A stretch of DNA of 64,000 nt from an uncultured Clostridium sp. (GTDB lineage: Bacteria; Bacillota; Clostridia; Lachnospirales; Lachnospiraceae), in contig CAMMNN010000014.1 in assembly GCA_946498245.1 (NCBI GenBank), positions 1 through 64,000 on the forward strand. The letters are read 5' to 3'. The notes under the pieces were generated by a model, which was not told the origin of the DNA, did no database searches, and saw nothing but the letters and a program-made list of their open reading frames with translations. Positions 9,104 to 19,284 of this stretch are shown piece after piece; position 1 is the first letter of the stretch, and each line of letters opens with the position of its first letter. The position numbers and the translations under genes are program-made.

Positions 9104-9110
9104 CTGTTTT

Positions 9111-9139
9111 AGAATAGCACACCTTTGACGAAAAGTCAA
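9111..9139 (-). promoter_or_regulatory. Promoter of the rubrerythrin operon
   Basis: Minus-strand TTGACT (9139-9134), a 17-base spacer and TATTCT (9116-9111). The -35 overlaps the stop codon of the perR-like gene. The PerR-like box covers the likely transcription start. Confidence 0.75.
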
Positions 9140-9543
9140 CTGCTTTTCCGGAAATTTTCTTCTTCTTTGCAGGAAGAACACCTTCCGTAAAAAAGCATGG
9201 TGTGATCTTCTATCTGGCCGGGGCAATAGCGGTCCGCCAGGACGTTGAGCTCGTCCATATGGCTCATGGGCATATCCATTACCCGGCCGCATTTCCGGCA
9301 TATAAAATGGTAGTGCGGAGAGGTATCTCCATCAAAGTGATCCGGCCCGTTATCGCAGCGGAGTCTGCGGACTTCCCCCAAATCCACTAAGAGATTCAGA
9401 TTCCGATACACCGTCCCTAAGCTGATGTTAGGGAACTCCTCCCGGATTGACGCGTAAATGGCATCTGCCGTTGGATGATCGTTGCGGGCCATCAGACAAG
9501 ATTTAATAGATTCCCTCTGCCTGCTGAATTTCAACGTTTTCAT
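9136..9543 (-). CDS. perR: Fur-family peroxide regulator, PerR type
   Basis: 135-residue Fur-family repressor. The winged helix covers about residues 1-75, with HPTADAIYASIREEFPNISL then GTVYRNLNLL. The dimerisation domain has the metal ligands HFDGDTSPHYHF and a structural zinc site of two CxxC pairs (CRKCG and CSSCKEE). The position next to rubrerythrins and the Per-like boxes at both promoters favour PerR over Fur or Zur, but this is an inference from context. The start ATG is 14 bases downstream of its own box-containing leader. The gene likely autoregulates. Confidence 0.85.
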   Translation of the reverse strand: MKTLKFSRQRESIKSCLMARNDHPTADAIYASIREEFPNISLGTVYRNLNLLVDLGEVRRLRCDNGPDHFDGDTSPHYHFICRKCGRVMDMPMSHMDELNVLADRYCPGQIEDHTMLFYGRCSSCKEEENFRKSS

Positions 9544-9573
9544 AGCGGCATCACTCCTAATTCAATCTATAAA

Positions 9574-9588
9574 TAGTAATAGTTACTA
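9574..9588. promoter_or_regulatory. PerR-box-like operator at its own gene
   Basis: TAGTAATAGTTACTA is a 7-1-7 palindrome with 6 of 7 arm matches and about 9 of 14 matches to the Bacillus Per box. It lies just downstream of the -10 of the perR-like promoter, a position suited to repression. Confidence 0.65.
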
Positions 9589-9592
9589 TTTT

Positions 9593-9621
9593 AGTATAAT
9601 AGAATCTGCCATTTCTGTCAA
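9593..9621 (-). promoter_or_regulatory. Promoter of the perR-like gene
   Basis: Minus-strand TTGACA (9621-9616), a 17-base spacer and TATACT (9598-9593). This is a near-consensus sigma-A promoter. Confidence 0.85.
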
Positions 9622-9637
9622 CTCCCAATGTAAATTT

Positions 9638-10537
9638 TTACTCTACCCGGTTTTTAATGGTTCCTACTCCTTCTACGCTGCATTCTACCACATCCCCTGC
9701 TTTTAAAAACCGGGGCGGATCAAAGCCCATGCCGACTCCCGCCGGGGTTCCCGTGGAAATAATAGTTCCTGCCTGAAGAGTCATGCCGTGGGACAGCTCG
9801 CTTACAATATGATCAATGTCAAAAATCAAAAGCTCCGTATTGCTGTCCTGACGAAGCTCCCCGTTTACCCAGGATCTTACCTGAAGCTTCGGCGGGTAGG
9901 GAAGGGAGTCCGCCGTGGCGATGCAGGGACCCATAGGCAGAAAACCGTCCAGGCTTTTCCCGAAATACCACTGTTTATGCCTGTTTTGAATGTTTCTGGC
10001 GCTGACGTCATTAATCACCGTATAGCCGAATATGTATTCTCTGACCTTTTCCGGCGGAACGTCTTTGGCTTCCTTGCGGATAATGACTGCCAGCTCCGCT
10101 TCGTAATCCAGACTGTCTACAATATCGAAATGGCCGGGAATGGGATCGCCGTCAGCGCTGGCCTGGTTGACCCGTTTGGAAAAATAGACCGCATAGGGGC
10201 GTTTTCCGTCGAACTCTTCCTTTTTAAAGCGGGCGGATTCCTCGGCGTGGGCCATATAATTCACTCCCAGACAGATTACGTCCTGTCTGGGCCTTGGAAT
10301 AGGCGCCAAAAGCCGGATTTCATTGACAGGGGCAGCCCCCTGAATCCCATAAGGCTCTTTTTTGCTGGCATATTCCAAAAGCTGCAGCTCAGATTCTCCG
10401 ATTTCCTCTATTAAAACTACCATGTCATCGTAGTCTACGCCAATGCTTTTAATAGGATAAACCCAGGTTTCCTCCTGATTAAATACCCCGATTCTCAATT
10501 TTCTTTCTCTCTCTAATTGATATGTAACCAGCTTCAT
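9638..10537 (-). CDS. Fumarylacetoacetate hydrolase (FAH) family protein
   Basis: 299-residue FAH-family enzyme. The N-terminal 70 residues form the small domain and the rest the FAH catalytic domain. CLGVNYMAHAEE opens the catalytic domain, the metal-binding acidic residues are in SLDYEAELAVII and GYTVINDVSARN, and GTPAGVGMGFDP closes the site. Family members are hydrolases, decarboxylases or isomerases of 2-keto or acylpyruvate compounds; the substrate here cannot be told. The start ATG has AAGGAG. The gene appears monocistronic and has an unusual structured leader of about 110 nt. Confidence 0.85.
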   Translation of the reverse strand: MKLVTYQLERERKLRIGVFNQEETWVYPIKSIGVDYDDMVVLIEEIGESELQLLEYASKKEPYGIQGAAPVNEIRLLAPIPRPRQDVICLGVNYMAHAEESARFKKEEFDGKRPYAVYFSKRVNQASADGDPIPGHFDIVDSLDYEAELAVIIRKEAKDVPPEKVREYIFGYTVINDVSARNIQNRHKQWYFGKSLDGFLPMGPCIATADSLPYPPKLQVRSWVNGELRQDSNTELLIFDIDHIVSELSHGMTLQAGTIISTGTPAGVGMGFDPPRFLKAGDVVECSVEGVGTIKNRVE

Positions 10538-10595
10538 GTTTTCTCCTTATCTCCCTTTCCGCCCTTGTCCTGACGGCCTGCATTTCCTATTACAT

Positions 10596-10641
10596 GAAAA
10601 AGCGACGTAAATAAACGCTCCCGTTTAGCCACCTCGCTTTT
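10596..10641 (-). promoter_or_regulatory. Terminator-like hairpin in the leader of the FAH-family gene
   Basis: Read on the minus strand, AAAGCGA and TCGCTTT form the outer stem, AAACG-GGAG-CGTTT forms a nested stem-loop, and a run of T follows directly. It sits between the promoter at 10657-10686 and the start codon at 10537. That arrangement suits transcription attenuation or a small riboswitch. I do not recognise any known riboswitch class. Confidence 0.4.
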
Positions 10642-10656
10642 CTCGCCTTTTTCTAT

Positions 10657-10686
10657 ATGCTATCACAAAAAGCAGAAAAATGTCAA
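10657..10686 (-). promoter_or_regulatory. Promoter of the FAH-family gene
   Basis: Minus-strand TTGACA (10686-10681), an 18-base spacer and TAGCAT (10662-10657). The likely start near 10650 gives a leader of about 113 nt. Confidence 0.6.
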
Positions 10687-10765
10687 TATTTTCCTGTGAA
10701 ATAAAGGGATTATTCAGCCTTTCGCAAAAATACCGCAAGTTTTATCAGAAGGTTTTTTTCATTTT

Positions 10766-13405
10766 CTATCGAAAGCTTTCTCTGGCCAGCTTCCATGCCT
10801 GTATGATCAATGTCGGCATCAAAGCGCAGACGCCTACTGCCGCCACCTGGAAAGGATGAAGGCTGGCCGCAGCAAAGAGCCGCTGGAGGCCGGGAACAAA
10901 AAGAACCGCCGCCAGCAGCACAGCCCCCGCCTCAAAAGCCATGATGCTGTACAGATTGGTAAACAGGCCCAAGTGCACAATGGAATGGTGGCTGCGGCAG
11001 TTAAAGCCGTGGAAAAGCCGCGCCAGGGTCAGGGTTGTAAAAGCCATAGTACTGGCAATTTCCGGCGATCCCCCATTCCCCCCTGCCGCTCCTGTCAGCC
11101 CCGCATAATAAGCAGCCATGGTTCCCACTGCAATCAGGCCCCCCTGGATAAAAATGTCCTTTAAAAAGCTTTTAGTTAAAATTCCTTTAGACGGATCCCT
11201 GGGCTTTTGCTTTAAAAGTCCCTCTTCCGCCGGTTCCATGCCAATGGCCAGAGCCGGAAGAGAATCCGTAACCAGATTAATAAACAGCAGATGTACCGGG
11301 GCGAAAGGCATAGGAAGGGCCAAAAAGGAAGTATACAGAACGCAGAAAATTCCAGCCATGTTGCCGGAAAGCAAAAAATCAATGGCATTTTGAATATTTC
11401 GGTACACATTCCTTCCATTTTCTACGGCGGCAATAATCGTGGCAAAATTATCGTCCGCCAAAATCATAGAGGCGGCGTCTCTGGAAACCTCCGTCCCCCC
11501 AAGTCCCATGGCCACGCCAATATCAGCCTTTTTCAGAGCCGGGGCATCGTTGACTCCGTCCCCTGTCATGGCCACAATGCGTCCCCTTCTCTGCCACGCC
11601 TCTACAATGCGGATCTTATGTTCCGGCGAAACCCTGGCGTATACGGCGATCTCCGGCAGCCGCCGCTCCAGCTCCCCATCCTCCATCTCATCTAACTGGC
11701 TGCCTGTCACAACCCTTTCCCCCGGCAGGATCAGGCGGATTTTTTCCGCAATGGACAATGCCGTCAACGGGTGATCCCCGGTAATCATTACCGGCTTTAT
11801 CCCTGCCTCCCGGGCTTTCTTTACAGCGGCGGCCGATTCCGGACGGGGCGGATCCATCATGGCTGTTAAGCCCATAAACGTCAGATTAGTTTCCCCATCC
11901 CCCTTCGTTTCTCCCGGTTCTATCCGGCGAAAAGCAAAGGCCAGGACTCTGAACCCCGCCTTTCCCCAGGCATCATTCTGTTCTTCAATCCTTTTTCTGT
12001 CAGCGGGATACATTTCCCGAACTCCCGCTCCGCCTGCCATACGGGTACATCTGGGAAGCAGTACGTCGGGAGCGCCTTTTACAAACCGTATCCGCTCCCC
12101 CGCCCCGTTTTGGCATTCCACGCTCATGCGTTTCCTTCCTGAGTCAAAGGGCATCTCTGACAGGCGCTTCCATTGTCCCCGAATCTTTTTCACATCTGCC
12201 CCGGCACTGAGAGCCATCCGCAGAAGGGCCGTTTCTGCCGGATCCCCGGCCCCGTCTCCGGCAGCCTGAGCATTGTTTGCCAAAACTGCCCCTTGTATCA
12301 GGGAAAAGCCGCCCCCGGAGGGATATGTCCTGCCCCTGGCCTCTTCCTCCCATTCTTTGGCTTCCCGGCTTTGTCCGCCTTCGTATACCGCTTCCACTGC
12401 CATTCGGTTCTGAGTCAGAGTTCCGGTCTTATCACTGCAGATAACGGAAACGCAGCCCAGGCTTTCCACTGCCTTTAGTTCCTTTATGATAGCATTCTGG
12501 CGGGCCATTCTCTGGGTTCCCATGGCCTGGACAATGGTTACGATAGTTCCCAGAGCCTCCGGAATCGCCGCCACCGCCAGAGCGACGGCAAACATCAGAG
12601 AGTCTAAAACCCTGCCTCCCCGGTATAGGCCCATCACAAATACCATGGCGGAAATTCCCAGAATGGCCGCAGCCAAACGTCCGCTGAAACGATCCAGGCT
12701 GATTTGGAGAGGAGTTCTCTGTTCTTGTGTATTGTTCATGAGATTAGCAATTCTGCCTATCTCCGTTTCCATTCCTGTAGCTGTAACGACAATCCGTCCC
12801 CTCCCTCTGGTTACCAAACCGCCGGAGAACACCATGTTTACACGATCCCCCAGGGGAACCTCCTGCCGGATCCTGCATCTTTTCTTTTCTGCGCTTTCAG
12901 ACTCTCCCGTCAGAGAGCTTTCATTTATTTCTAATCCGAAGGATTCTAAAATCCGGCCGTCCGCCGCCGCCAGATCGCCGGTTTCTAAAAGCAGCACATC
13001 TCCGGGAACAATTTGGCTGGCCGGAATCCGCTTCTTCTTTCCATCTCTCATGACTGCCGCTGCCGGAGCGGAAAGGGCTTTTAAGCTTTCCAGAGATTTT
13101 TGGGCTTTCTGATTTTGGACGGTTCCCAGAACTGCATTTAACAGCAGCACGGCAAAAATTACTATGGTACTTTCGCTGTTTCCGGATACCATGGAAATCA
13201 AAGCAGCCCCTATGAGGATTTGTACCAAAAGATCCTGAAATTGTTCCAAAAACACCCGGTACCACGGTTTTCGTCCGGATTCTTTCAGCAGGTTTTGGCC
13301 GTACTGTTTCAGCCGGCGTTCCGCCTCCGCTTCTTTCAGCCCCACGCCGTCAGTCTCCAGCGCCGACAGCACTTCCTCTTCTGATAACCGATACCAGTCC
13401 GTCAT
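10766..13405 (-). CDS. Type IIA P-type ATPase, calcium-transporting
   Basis: 879-residue P-type ATPase for cation export across the membrane, most like bacterial calcium pumps. The actuator loop SLTGES is near residue 170, transmembrane helix 4 has PEAL (about 282-285), the phosphorylated Asp is in DKTGT (Asp325), the nucleotide domain follows, and the hinge is TGDGVNDAPALKKADIGVAMG. Six hydrophobic segments follow, with NLVTDSLPALAIGMEP as in helix 6. I place the start at ATG 13405 because AAGGAG stands before it; the upstream ATG 13426 has none. Calcium is inferred from the subfamily; other divalent ions are possible. Confidence 0.9.
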   Translation of the reverse strand: MTDWYRLSEEEVLSALETDGVGLKEAEAERRLKQYGQNLLKESGRKPWYRVFLEQFQDLLVQILIGAALISMVSGNSESTIVIFAVLLLNAVLGTVQNQKAQKSLESLKALSAPAAAVMRDGKKKRIPASQIVPGDVLLLETGDLAAADGRILESFGLEINESSLTGESESAEKKRCRIRQEVPLGDRVNMVFSGGLVTRGRGRIVVTATGMETEIGRIANLMNNTQEQRTPLQISLDRFSGRLAAAILGISAMVFVMGLYRGGRVLDSLMFAVALAVAAIPEALGTIVTIVQAMGTQRMARQNAIIKELKAVESLGCVSVICSDKTGTLTQNRMAVEAVYEGGQSREAKEWEEEARGRTYPSGGGFSLIQGAVLANNAQAAGDGAGDPAETALLRMALSAGADVKKIRGQWKRLSEMPFDSGRKRMSVECQNGAGERIRFVKGAPDVLLPRCTRMAGGAGVREMYPADRKRIEEQNDAWGKAGFRVLAFAFRRIEPGETKGDGETNLTFMGLTAMMDPPRPESAAAVKKAREAGIKPVMITGDHPLTALSIAEKIRLILPGERVVTGSQLDEMEDGELERRLPEIAVYARVSPEHKIRIVEAWQRRGRIVAMTGDGVNDAPALKKADIGVAMGLGGTEVSRDAASMILADDNFATIIAAVENGRNVYRNIQNAIDFLLSGNMAGIFCVLYTSFLALPMPFAPVHLLFINLVTDSLPALAIGMEPAEEGLLKQKPRDPSKGILTKSFLKDIFIQGGLIAVGTMAAYYAGLTGAAGGNGGSPEIASTMAFTTLTLARLFHGFNCRSHHSIVHLGLFTNLYSIMAFEAGAVLLAAVLFVPGLQRLFAAASLHPFQVAAVGVCALMPTLIIQAWKLARESFR

Positions 13406-13544
13406 ATCCGCCTCTCCTTCCTTCATAGTAAACCTTCCTGCGCCCGACTGGCATACGAATCCATACCGCCCATCCGGCGGCGGGCTTCTATGGTAAACAT
13501 TATGGGAAATTTGATATTATTATGCTTTTTGGCTGATTTTGTGG

Positions 13545-13550
13545 TAAAAT
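13545..13550 (+). promoter_or_regulatory. Extended -10 of the luxS promoter
   Basis: TGGTAAAAT is an extended -10 (TGn plus TAAAAT), 36 bases before luxS. No strong -35 is visible. The region is divergent from the calcium ATPase. Confidence 0.45.
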
Positions 13551-13586
13551 AAGCTTATATGATAACGAAAAGGAGTTTTTATTTTT

Positions 13587-14066
13587 ATGGAGAAAATATC
13601 CAGTTTTACTGTAAACCACCTGACCCTCCTGCCGGGTCTTTACGTTTCCCGGAAAGATCCTGTGGGAACGGAAACCGTTACCACCTTTGACATTCGCATG
13701 ACCCGCCCCAACTTTGAACCGGTAATGAATACTGCGGAGGTCCACACCATAGAGCATCTGGGGGCAACGTTCCTGAGAAATCACCCGGATTTCGGCAGAC
13801 AGATCATTTATTTTGGCCCCATGGGCTGCCGGACGGGATTCTATCTGGTCATGGCCGGGGATTTGGAATCAGCGGATATTCTTCCGCTGATAAAGGAGCT
13901 GTTTCTTTTTGTCAGGGATTACCAGGGCGATGTGCCGGGAGCTGCCGCCAAAGACTGCGGCAATTATCTGGATATGAATCTGCCTATGGCAAAGTATCTG
14001 GCCGGACGCTTCTATGAGAACGTTCTGGAAAATATTGGGCCGGATCGTCTGTCCTATCCGGAATAA
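13587..14066 (+). CDS. luxS: S-ribosylhomocysteine lyase LuxS
   Basis: 159-residue LuxS. It cleaves S-ribosylhomocysteine to homocysteine and DPD, the precursor of autoinducer-2, in the activated methyl cycle. The metal site is HTIEH (His53 and His57) with Cys124 in AAKDCGNY; the catalytic Cys81 is in GPMGCRTGFY. The length is normal. The ATG has AAAAGGAG upstream. The gene is monocistronic, followed by a bidirectional terminator. No mtn/pfs gene or Lsr-type kinase is next to it. Confidence 0.96.
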   Translation: MEKISSFTVNHLTLLPGLYVSRKDPVGTETVTTFDIRMTRPNFEPVMNTAEVHTIEHLGATFLRNHPDFGRQIIYFGPMGCRTGFYLVMAGDLESADILPLIKELFLFVRDYQGDVPGAAAKDCGNYLDMNLPMAKYLAGRFYENVLENIGPDRLSYPE

Positions 14067-14069
14067 TGC

Positions 14070-14121
14070 AAAAGGGCCTATCAGGAGAGCGTAATACCGG
14101 CTTTCCTGACAGCCCTTTTTT
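14070..14121. terminator. Bidirectional terminator between luxS and aroK
   Basis: AAAAGGGC...TCAGGA and TCCTGA.AGCCCTTTTTT form a long stem with A-rich and T-rich flanks, so it can end both converging transcripts. Confidence 0.85.
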
Positions 14122-14138
14122 GATTTATCCTTTTTAAT

Positions 14139-14669
14139 TTATCTTTCTTCTTTCATCTGAGCCTCTATCATGGCCCGCAGCCTGTCTACCGTTTCCCCGG
14201 GTGTCTGGCCCGTCTCGTCTATAGTAATGTCGGCGTATTTTTCGTAATAGGGGATTCTCTCATTATACAGATCTCTCAGGGTCATTCCTTTTTTTAGTGC
14301 AACGCCCCGATCCACTACATTGCCAATCCGCCGCTCTACTTCCTCATAGCTGAGTTTTAAGTACACTATCTGGCTGATTTCTTTATAGTGCTCCATTGCC
14401 TCTTCTCCGTAAATAACGCTTCCTCCCGGAGCAATTACGGATCGGCTGGCTTCTATCTGAGCGTTAATGCGGTTCTCCACTTCCAAAAAGCCGTCCAGCC
14501 CTTCCTGGGCGATAATCTCCTTTAACAGCCTTCCTTCTTTCTCCTGGATTACAATGTCCACATCAACAAAGGAATATCCCAGCCGCTTTGCCAGCAAAAC
14601 GCCTATGGTACTCTTTCCGGAGGAAGGCATTCCAATAAGGGTTATGTTGTCTTTCTTTTTTGATGTCAT
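14139..14669 (-). CDS. aroK: Shikimate kinase
   Basis: 176-residue shikimate kinase, which phosphorylates shikimate at O3 in the chorismate pathway. The Walker A loop GMPSSGKSTIG is at about residues 13-23, the substrate-binding DVDIVIQ follows near residue 37, and APGGSVIYGEEA holds the conserved GG of the shikimate site. The LID region carries VDRGVAL. The ATG has AAGGAGG. It starts 1 bp after the flavin reductase gene ends, so the two are cotranscribed. It supplies chorismate for the trp operon further along. Confidence 0.88.
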   Translation of the reverse strand: MTSKKKDNITLIGMPSSGKSTIGVLLAKRLGYSFVDVDIVIQEKEGRLLKEIIAQEGLDGFLEVENRINAQIEASRSVIAPGGSVIYGEEAMEHYKEISQIVYLKLSYEEVERRIGNVVDRGVALKKGMTLRDLYNERIPYYEKYADITIDETGQTPGETVDRLRAMIEAQMKEER

Positions 14670-14670
14670 A

Positions 14671-15267
14671 CTATTTCCTCCTTCCGGACGGTGCCTTTTT
14701 AGCCGGAGTCTTTTTTACGGAATAGCCGAATGTACCGATTCGCTTTCCCAGTTCCAGATATTCCCCATGCGCATAGGCCATAAGGCCGGCAGCCGTCAAA
14801 TCGAATTTACCTTTTTGATTCATATAGTCCTCGTCGGCATGAACCGCCAGAACCTTTCCGATAAACATGGTGTGGCTTCCCAGATCCAACTGGTTTTCCA
14901 CACGGCATTCTATGTTTACAGGGCATTCTTTAATCAAAGGGGCCTTGACGAAATCCGCCGCTTCCGGGGTAAGTCCTGTCTTTTCCCACTTGTTTTCCGT
15001 GCGTCCGGAACGGACACCGCAGTAATCCGTCGCTCTGGCCAGTTTTTTCGTAGTCAGATTGATTACAAATTCTCCGGTTTCTTTTATCATGTGGTAAGAA
15101 AAACGTTCCGGCCGGATTGACACATAGGCCATAGGCGGGTCGGAACAGACATTGCCTGTCCATGCCGCTGTAATGATATTGGTGTTTCCGGAAGCATCCG
15201 CCACCGAGACCATCGCTGCCGGCGCCGGATAGACCATGGTGCCGGGTTTCCAAAGCTGCTTTGCCAT
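14671..15267 (-). CDS. Flavin reductase-like FMN-binding protein
   Basis: 198-residue protein of the flavin reductase-like family with a split-barrel FMN-binding fold. PAPAAMVSVADASGNTNIITAAW and the downstream DPPMAYVSIRPERFSYHMI segments carry the expected flavin-contacting residues. Members reduce flavins with NAD(P)H or act as small flavoproteins; the partner is unknown. The C-terminus is a short basic tail (KKTPAKKAPSGRRK), possibly disordered. The ATG has AAGGGATGG upstream. The gene probably forms a pair with aroK. Confidence 0.82.
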   Translation of the reverse strand: MAKQLWKPGTMVYPAPAAMVSVADASGNTNIITAAWTGNVCSDPPMAYVSIRPERFSYHMIKETGEFVINLTTKKLARATDYCGVRSGRTENKWEKTGLTPEAADFVKAPLIKECPVNIECRVENQLDLGSHTMFIGKVLAVHADEDYMNQKGKFDLTAAGLMAYAHGEYLELGKRIGTFGYSVKKTPAKKAPSGRRK

Positions 15268-15324
15268 TTTACCATCCCTTCTGTCTTGTCTTACATACTA
15301 TACTAAAGGGAAAGTTCTTTTTTT

Positions 15325-17656
<2,332 letters not shown>

Positions 17657-17684
17657 GGCTTCCTCCTCCTTTGTATCTTTCTCT

Positions 17685-19274
17685 TTAAAAATATTCCGAC
17701 AGTTCCGACATTTTGGCTCCTTCCGCCAAACGCCGTTTTACGGCCTCTGCATTTTCCGGCGGGACCTTTCCTTTTACCTTAACCCACATCATTTCTTTGT
17801 TAAAGCGGGCATCAAAATCCCAGGGCACTACATCGCAGGTCGTTTGATACCATCTTAACATTTCTCTCTGCATTTTTCCAATTATTTCGGAATATTGGGG
17901 ATTGTGAATTTCATTAAACCGTTCCCCCGGATCCCGTTCCAGATCGTAAAACTCATCCAAATCCAGAGAACGGGAGATATATTTGTACCGTTTGTCTCGT
18001 ATCATGGTGGCTTTGCAGTGGGCCGTACTGTCCAACTGAGCCGTCTGGCGCGGCCAGTACACAAAGGAACGGGGCGAACCCGAAGGGCCGTTTACATGCC
18101 ATTCATCGCAGTGGCTTTCTTCCGGAAGACGTCCGCCTTCACAGAAAACGTATTCCCGCAGATCCCGGCTTCTGTCTTCCAGCAAAGGCCGCAGGCTCTT
18201 TCCGAAATGGGTGTGTACTGGAGCCGTTCCGGAGTAATCCAGGACTGTGGCGTAAAAGTCTACCAACTCCGTAAGGCTGTCGCAGATCCCCGGATCCACT
18301 TTTTCCCATGCCGGGGGCTTTATTAAAAAGGGAACTGAGGTCAGGCACTCTTCAAAGCAGTTCTGGGCTTTTTCTGGAATCCCGTAGTCCCCGGTAAAGT
18401 CCCCGTGATCGCTGAGAAAGAAAATGGCGCAGTCGTCATAGATTCCCGCATCTTTCAGAGCCTGACACATGCGGCCGAACTGAGCGTCCACCTTCATGCA
18501 CATGGCCAGATAAACGGCCCTCAGCTCTCTCCATTCTTCCTCGGAGTACCCTTCCATCTCCTGCATTTCCCGAAGTTTTTCTTCCATTTTGGGTTTTCCC
18601 GTACATTCTTCCGGCTTCACTCTGGGCGGCACTTTGTCCCGATCAATGGCAGAATAATAGGGCTCTTCCACAGCATAGGGTGTATGGGGATAGAGAAGGC
18701 CCACAAAGGCGCAAATGGGGCGGTCGTCCACCGGATTTTTTATCCGGCGGATCAGAGCGTCCACATCTTCGTCGTCTTTACTGTAGTTTTTTCCACTGCC
18801 GTCTACTTTCAGCCTTCCCTCAAAATGGGAGTAAAATCCTGGCTCCCCCATACTGCCCCTGGGATTTTCTTTCTCCGGCCCTGGGGCGGAAGGGACGTTT
18901 CCGCCGTAGAAAATCTCGTCCGCATTGGCTTCCAGCCAGCCCGGATACTGGGCTGCATACAGGTCGTTTCTGTCGTTCATCCATACGTAATACCCGGATT
19001 CCCTCAATTCTTTAAACAGGGAGGATTCTCCCGGCCTCAAAAGATGGGCCATGGTTCTGTGGCCGTGTACGTGGGGATAGAGGCCGGTAAAAAGGCTGCA
19101 TCGGGAGGGAACGCATACGGGGTTCTGGCAGAAAGCGCGGCGGAAAGAAACTCCCTCTGTCCTGGCAAACGCGTCCAAATTAGGCGTAATTGCCGCCGGG
19201 TTTCCCAGATGAGCCAGGGCGTCCGCCCGCATCTCATCGGGATTAAATATAATAATATGGGGTCTTTTCTTCAT
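17685..19274 (-). CDS. Type I sulfatase, cysteine type, no signal peptide
   Basis: 529-residue sulfatase of the alkaline phosphatase superfamily. DEMRADALAHLG near the N-terminus supplies metal ligands and CVPSR (Cys54) with LFTG is the signature whose Cys becomes formylglycine. LSDHGDFTGDYG gives the second metal Asp-His pair. The Cys form suggests maturation by a radical SAM enzyme (anSME), which is not in this window. There is no signal peptide, so it should act on an imported sulfate ester. ATG 19274 has GAGGAG. It is 10 bp after the other sulfatase gene and 28 bp before the ROK gene. Confidence 0.92.
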   Translation of the reverse strand: MKKRPHIIIFNPDEMRADALAHLGNPAAITPNLDAFARTEGVSFRRAFCQNPVCVPSRCSLFTGLYPHVHGHRTMAHLLRPGESSLFKELRESGYYVWMNDRNDLYAAQYPGWLEANADEIFYGGNVPSAPGPEKENPRGSMGEPGFYSHFEGRLKVDGSGKNYSKDDEDVDALIRRIKNPVDDRPICAFVGLLYPHTPYAVEEPYYSAIDRDKVPPRVKPEECTGKPKMEEKLREMQEMEGYSEEEWRELRAVYLAMCMKVDAQFGRMCQALKDAGIYDDCAIFFLSDHGDFTGDYGIPEKAQNCFEECLTSVPFLIKPPAWEKVDPGICDSLTELVDFYATVLDYSGTAPVHTHFGKSLRPLLEDRSRDLREYVFCEGGRLPEESHCDEWHVNGPSGSPRSFVYWPRQTAQLDSTAHCKATMIRDKRYKYISRSLDLDEFYDLERDPGERFNEIHNPQYSEIIGKMQREMLRWYQTTCDVVPWDFDARFNKEMMWVKVKGKVPPENAEAVKRRLAEGAKMSELSEYF

Positions 19275-19284
19275 GGCGTCTCCT

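Noticed and set aside
10596-10641. A known riboswitch (preQ1, fluoride, guanidine, NiCo)
   Set aside because: None of the consensus cores I know is present. I keep it as an unclassified attenuator-like leader.
14467-15120. 217-codon plus-strand frame over aroK and the flavin reductase
   Set aside because: Antisense to two genes with clear family motifs; no ribosome-binding site.
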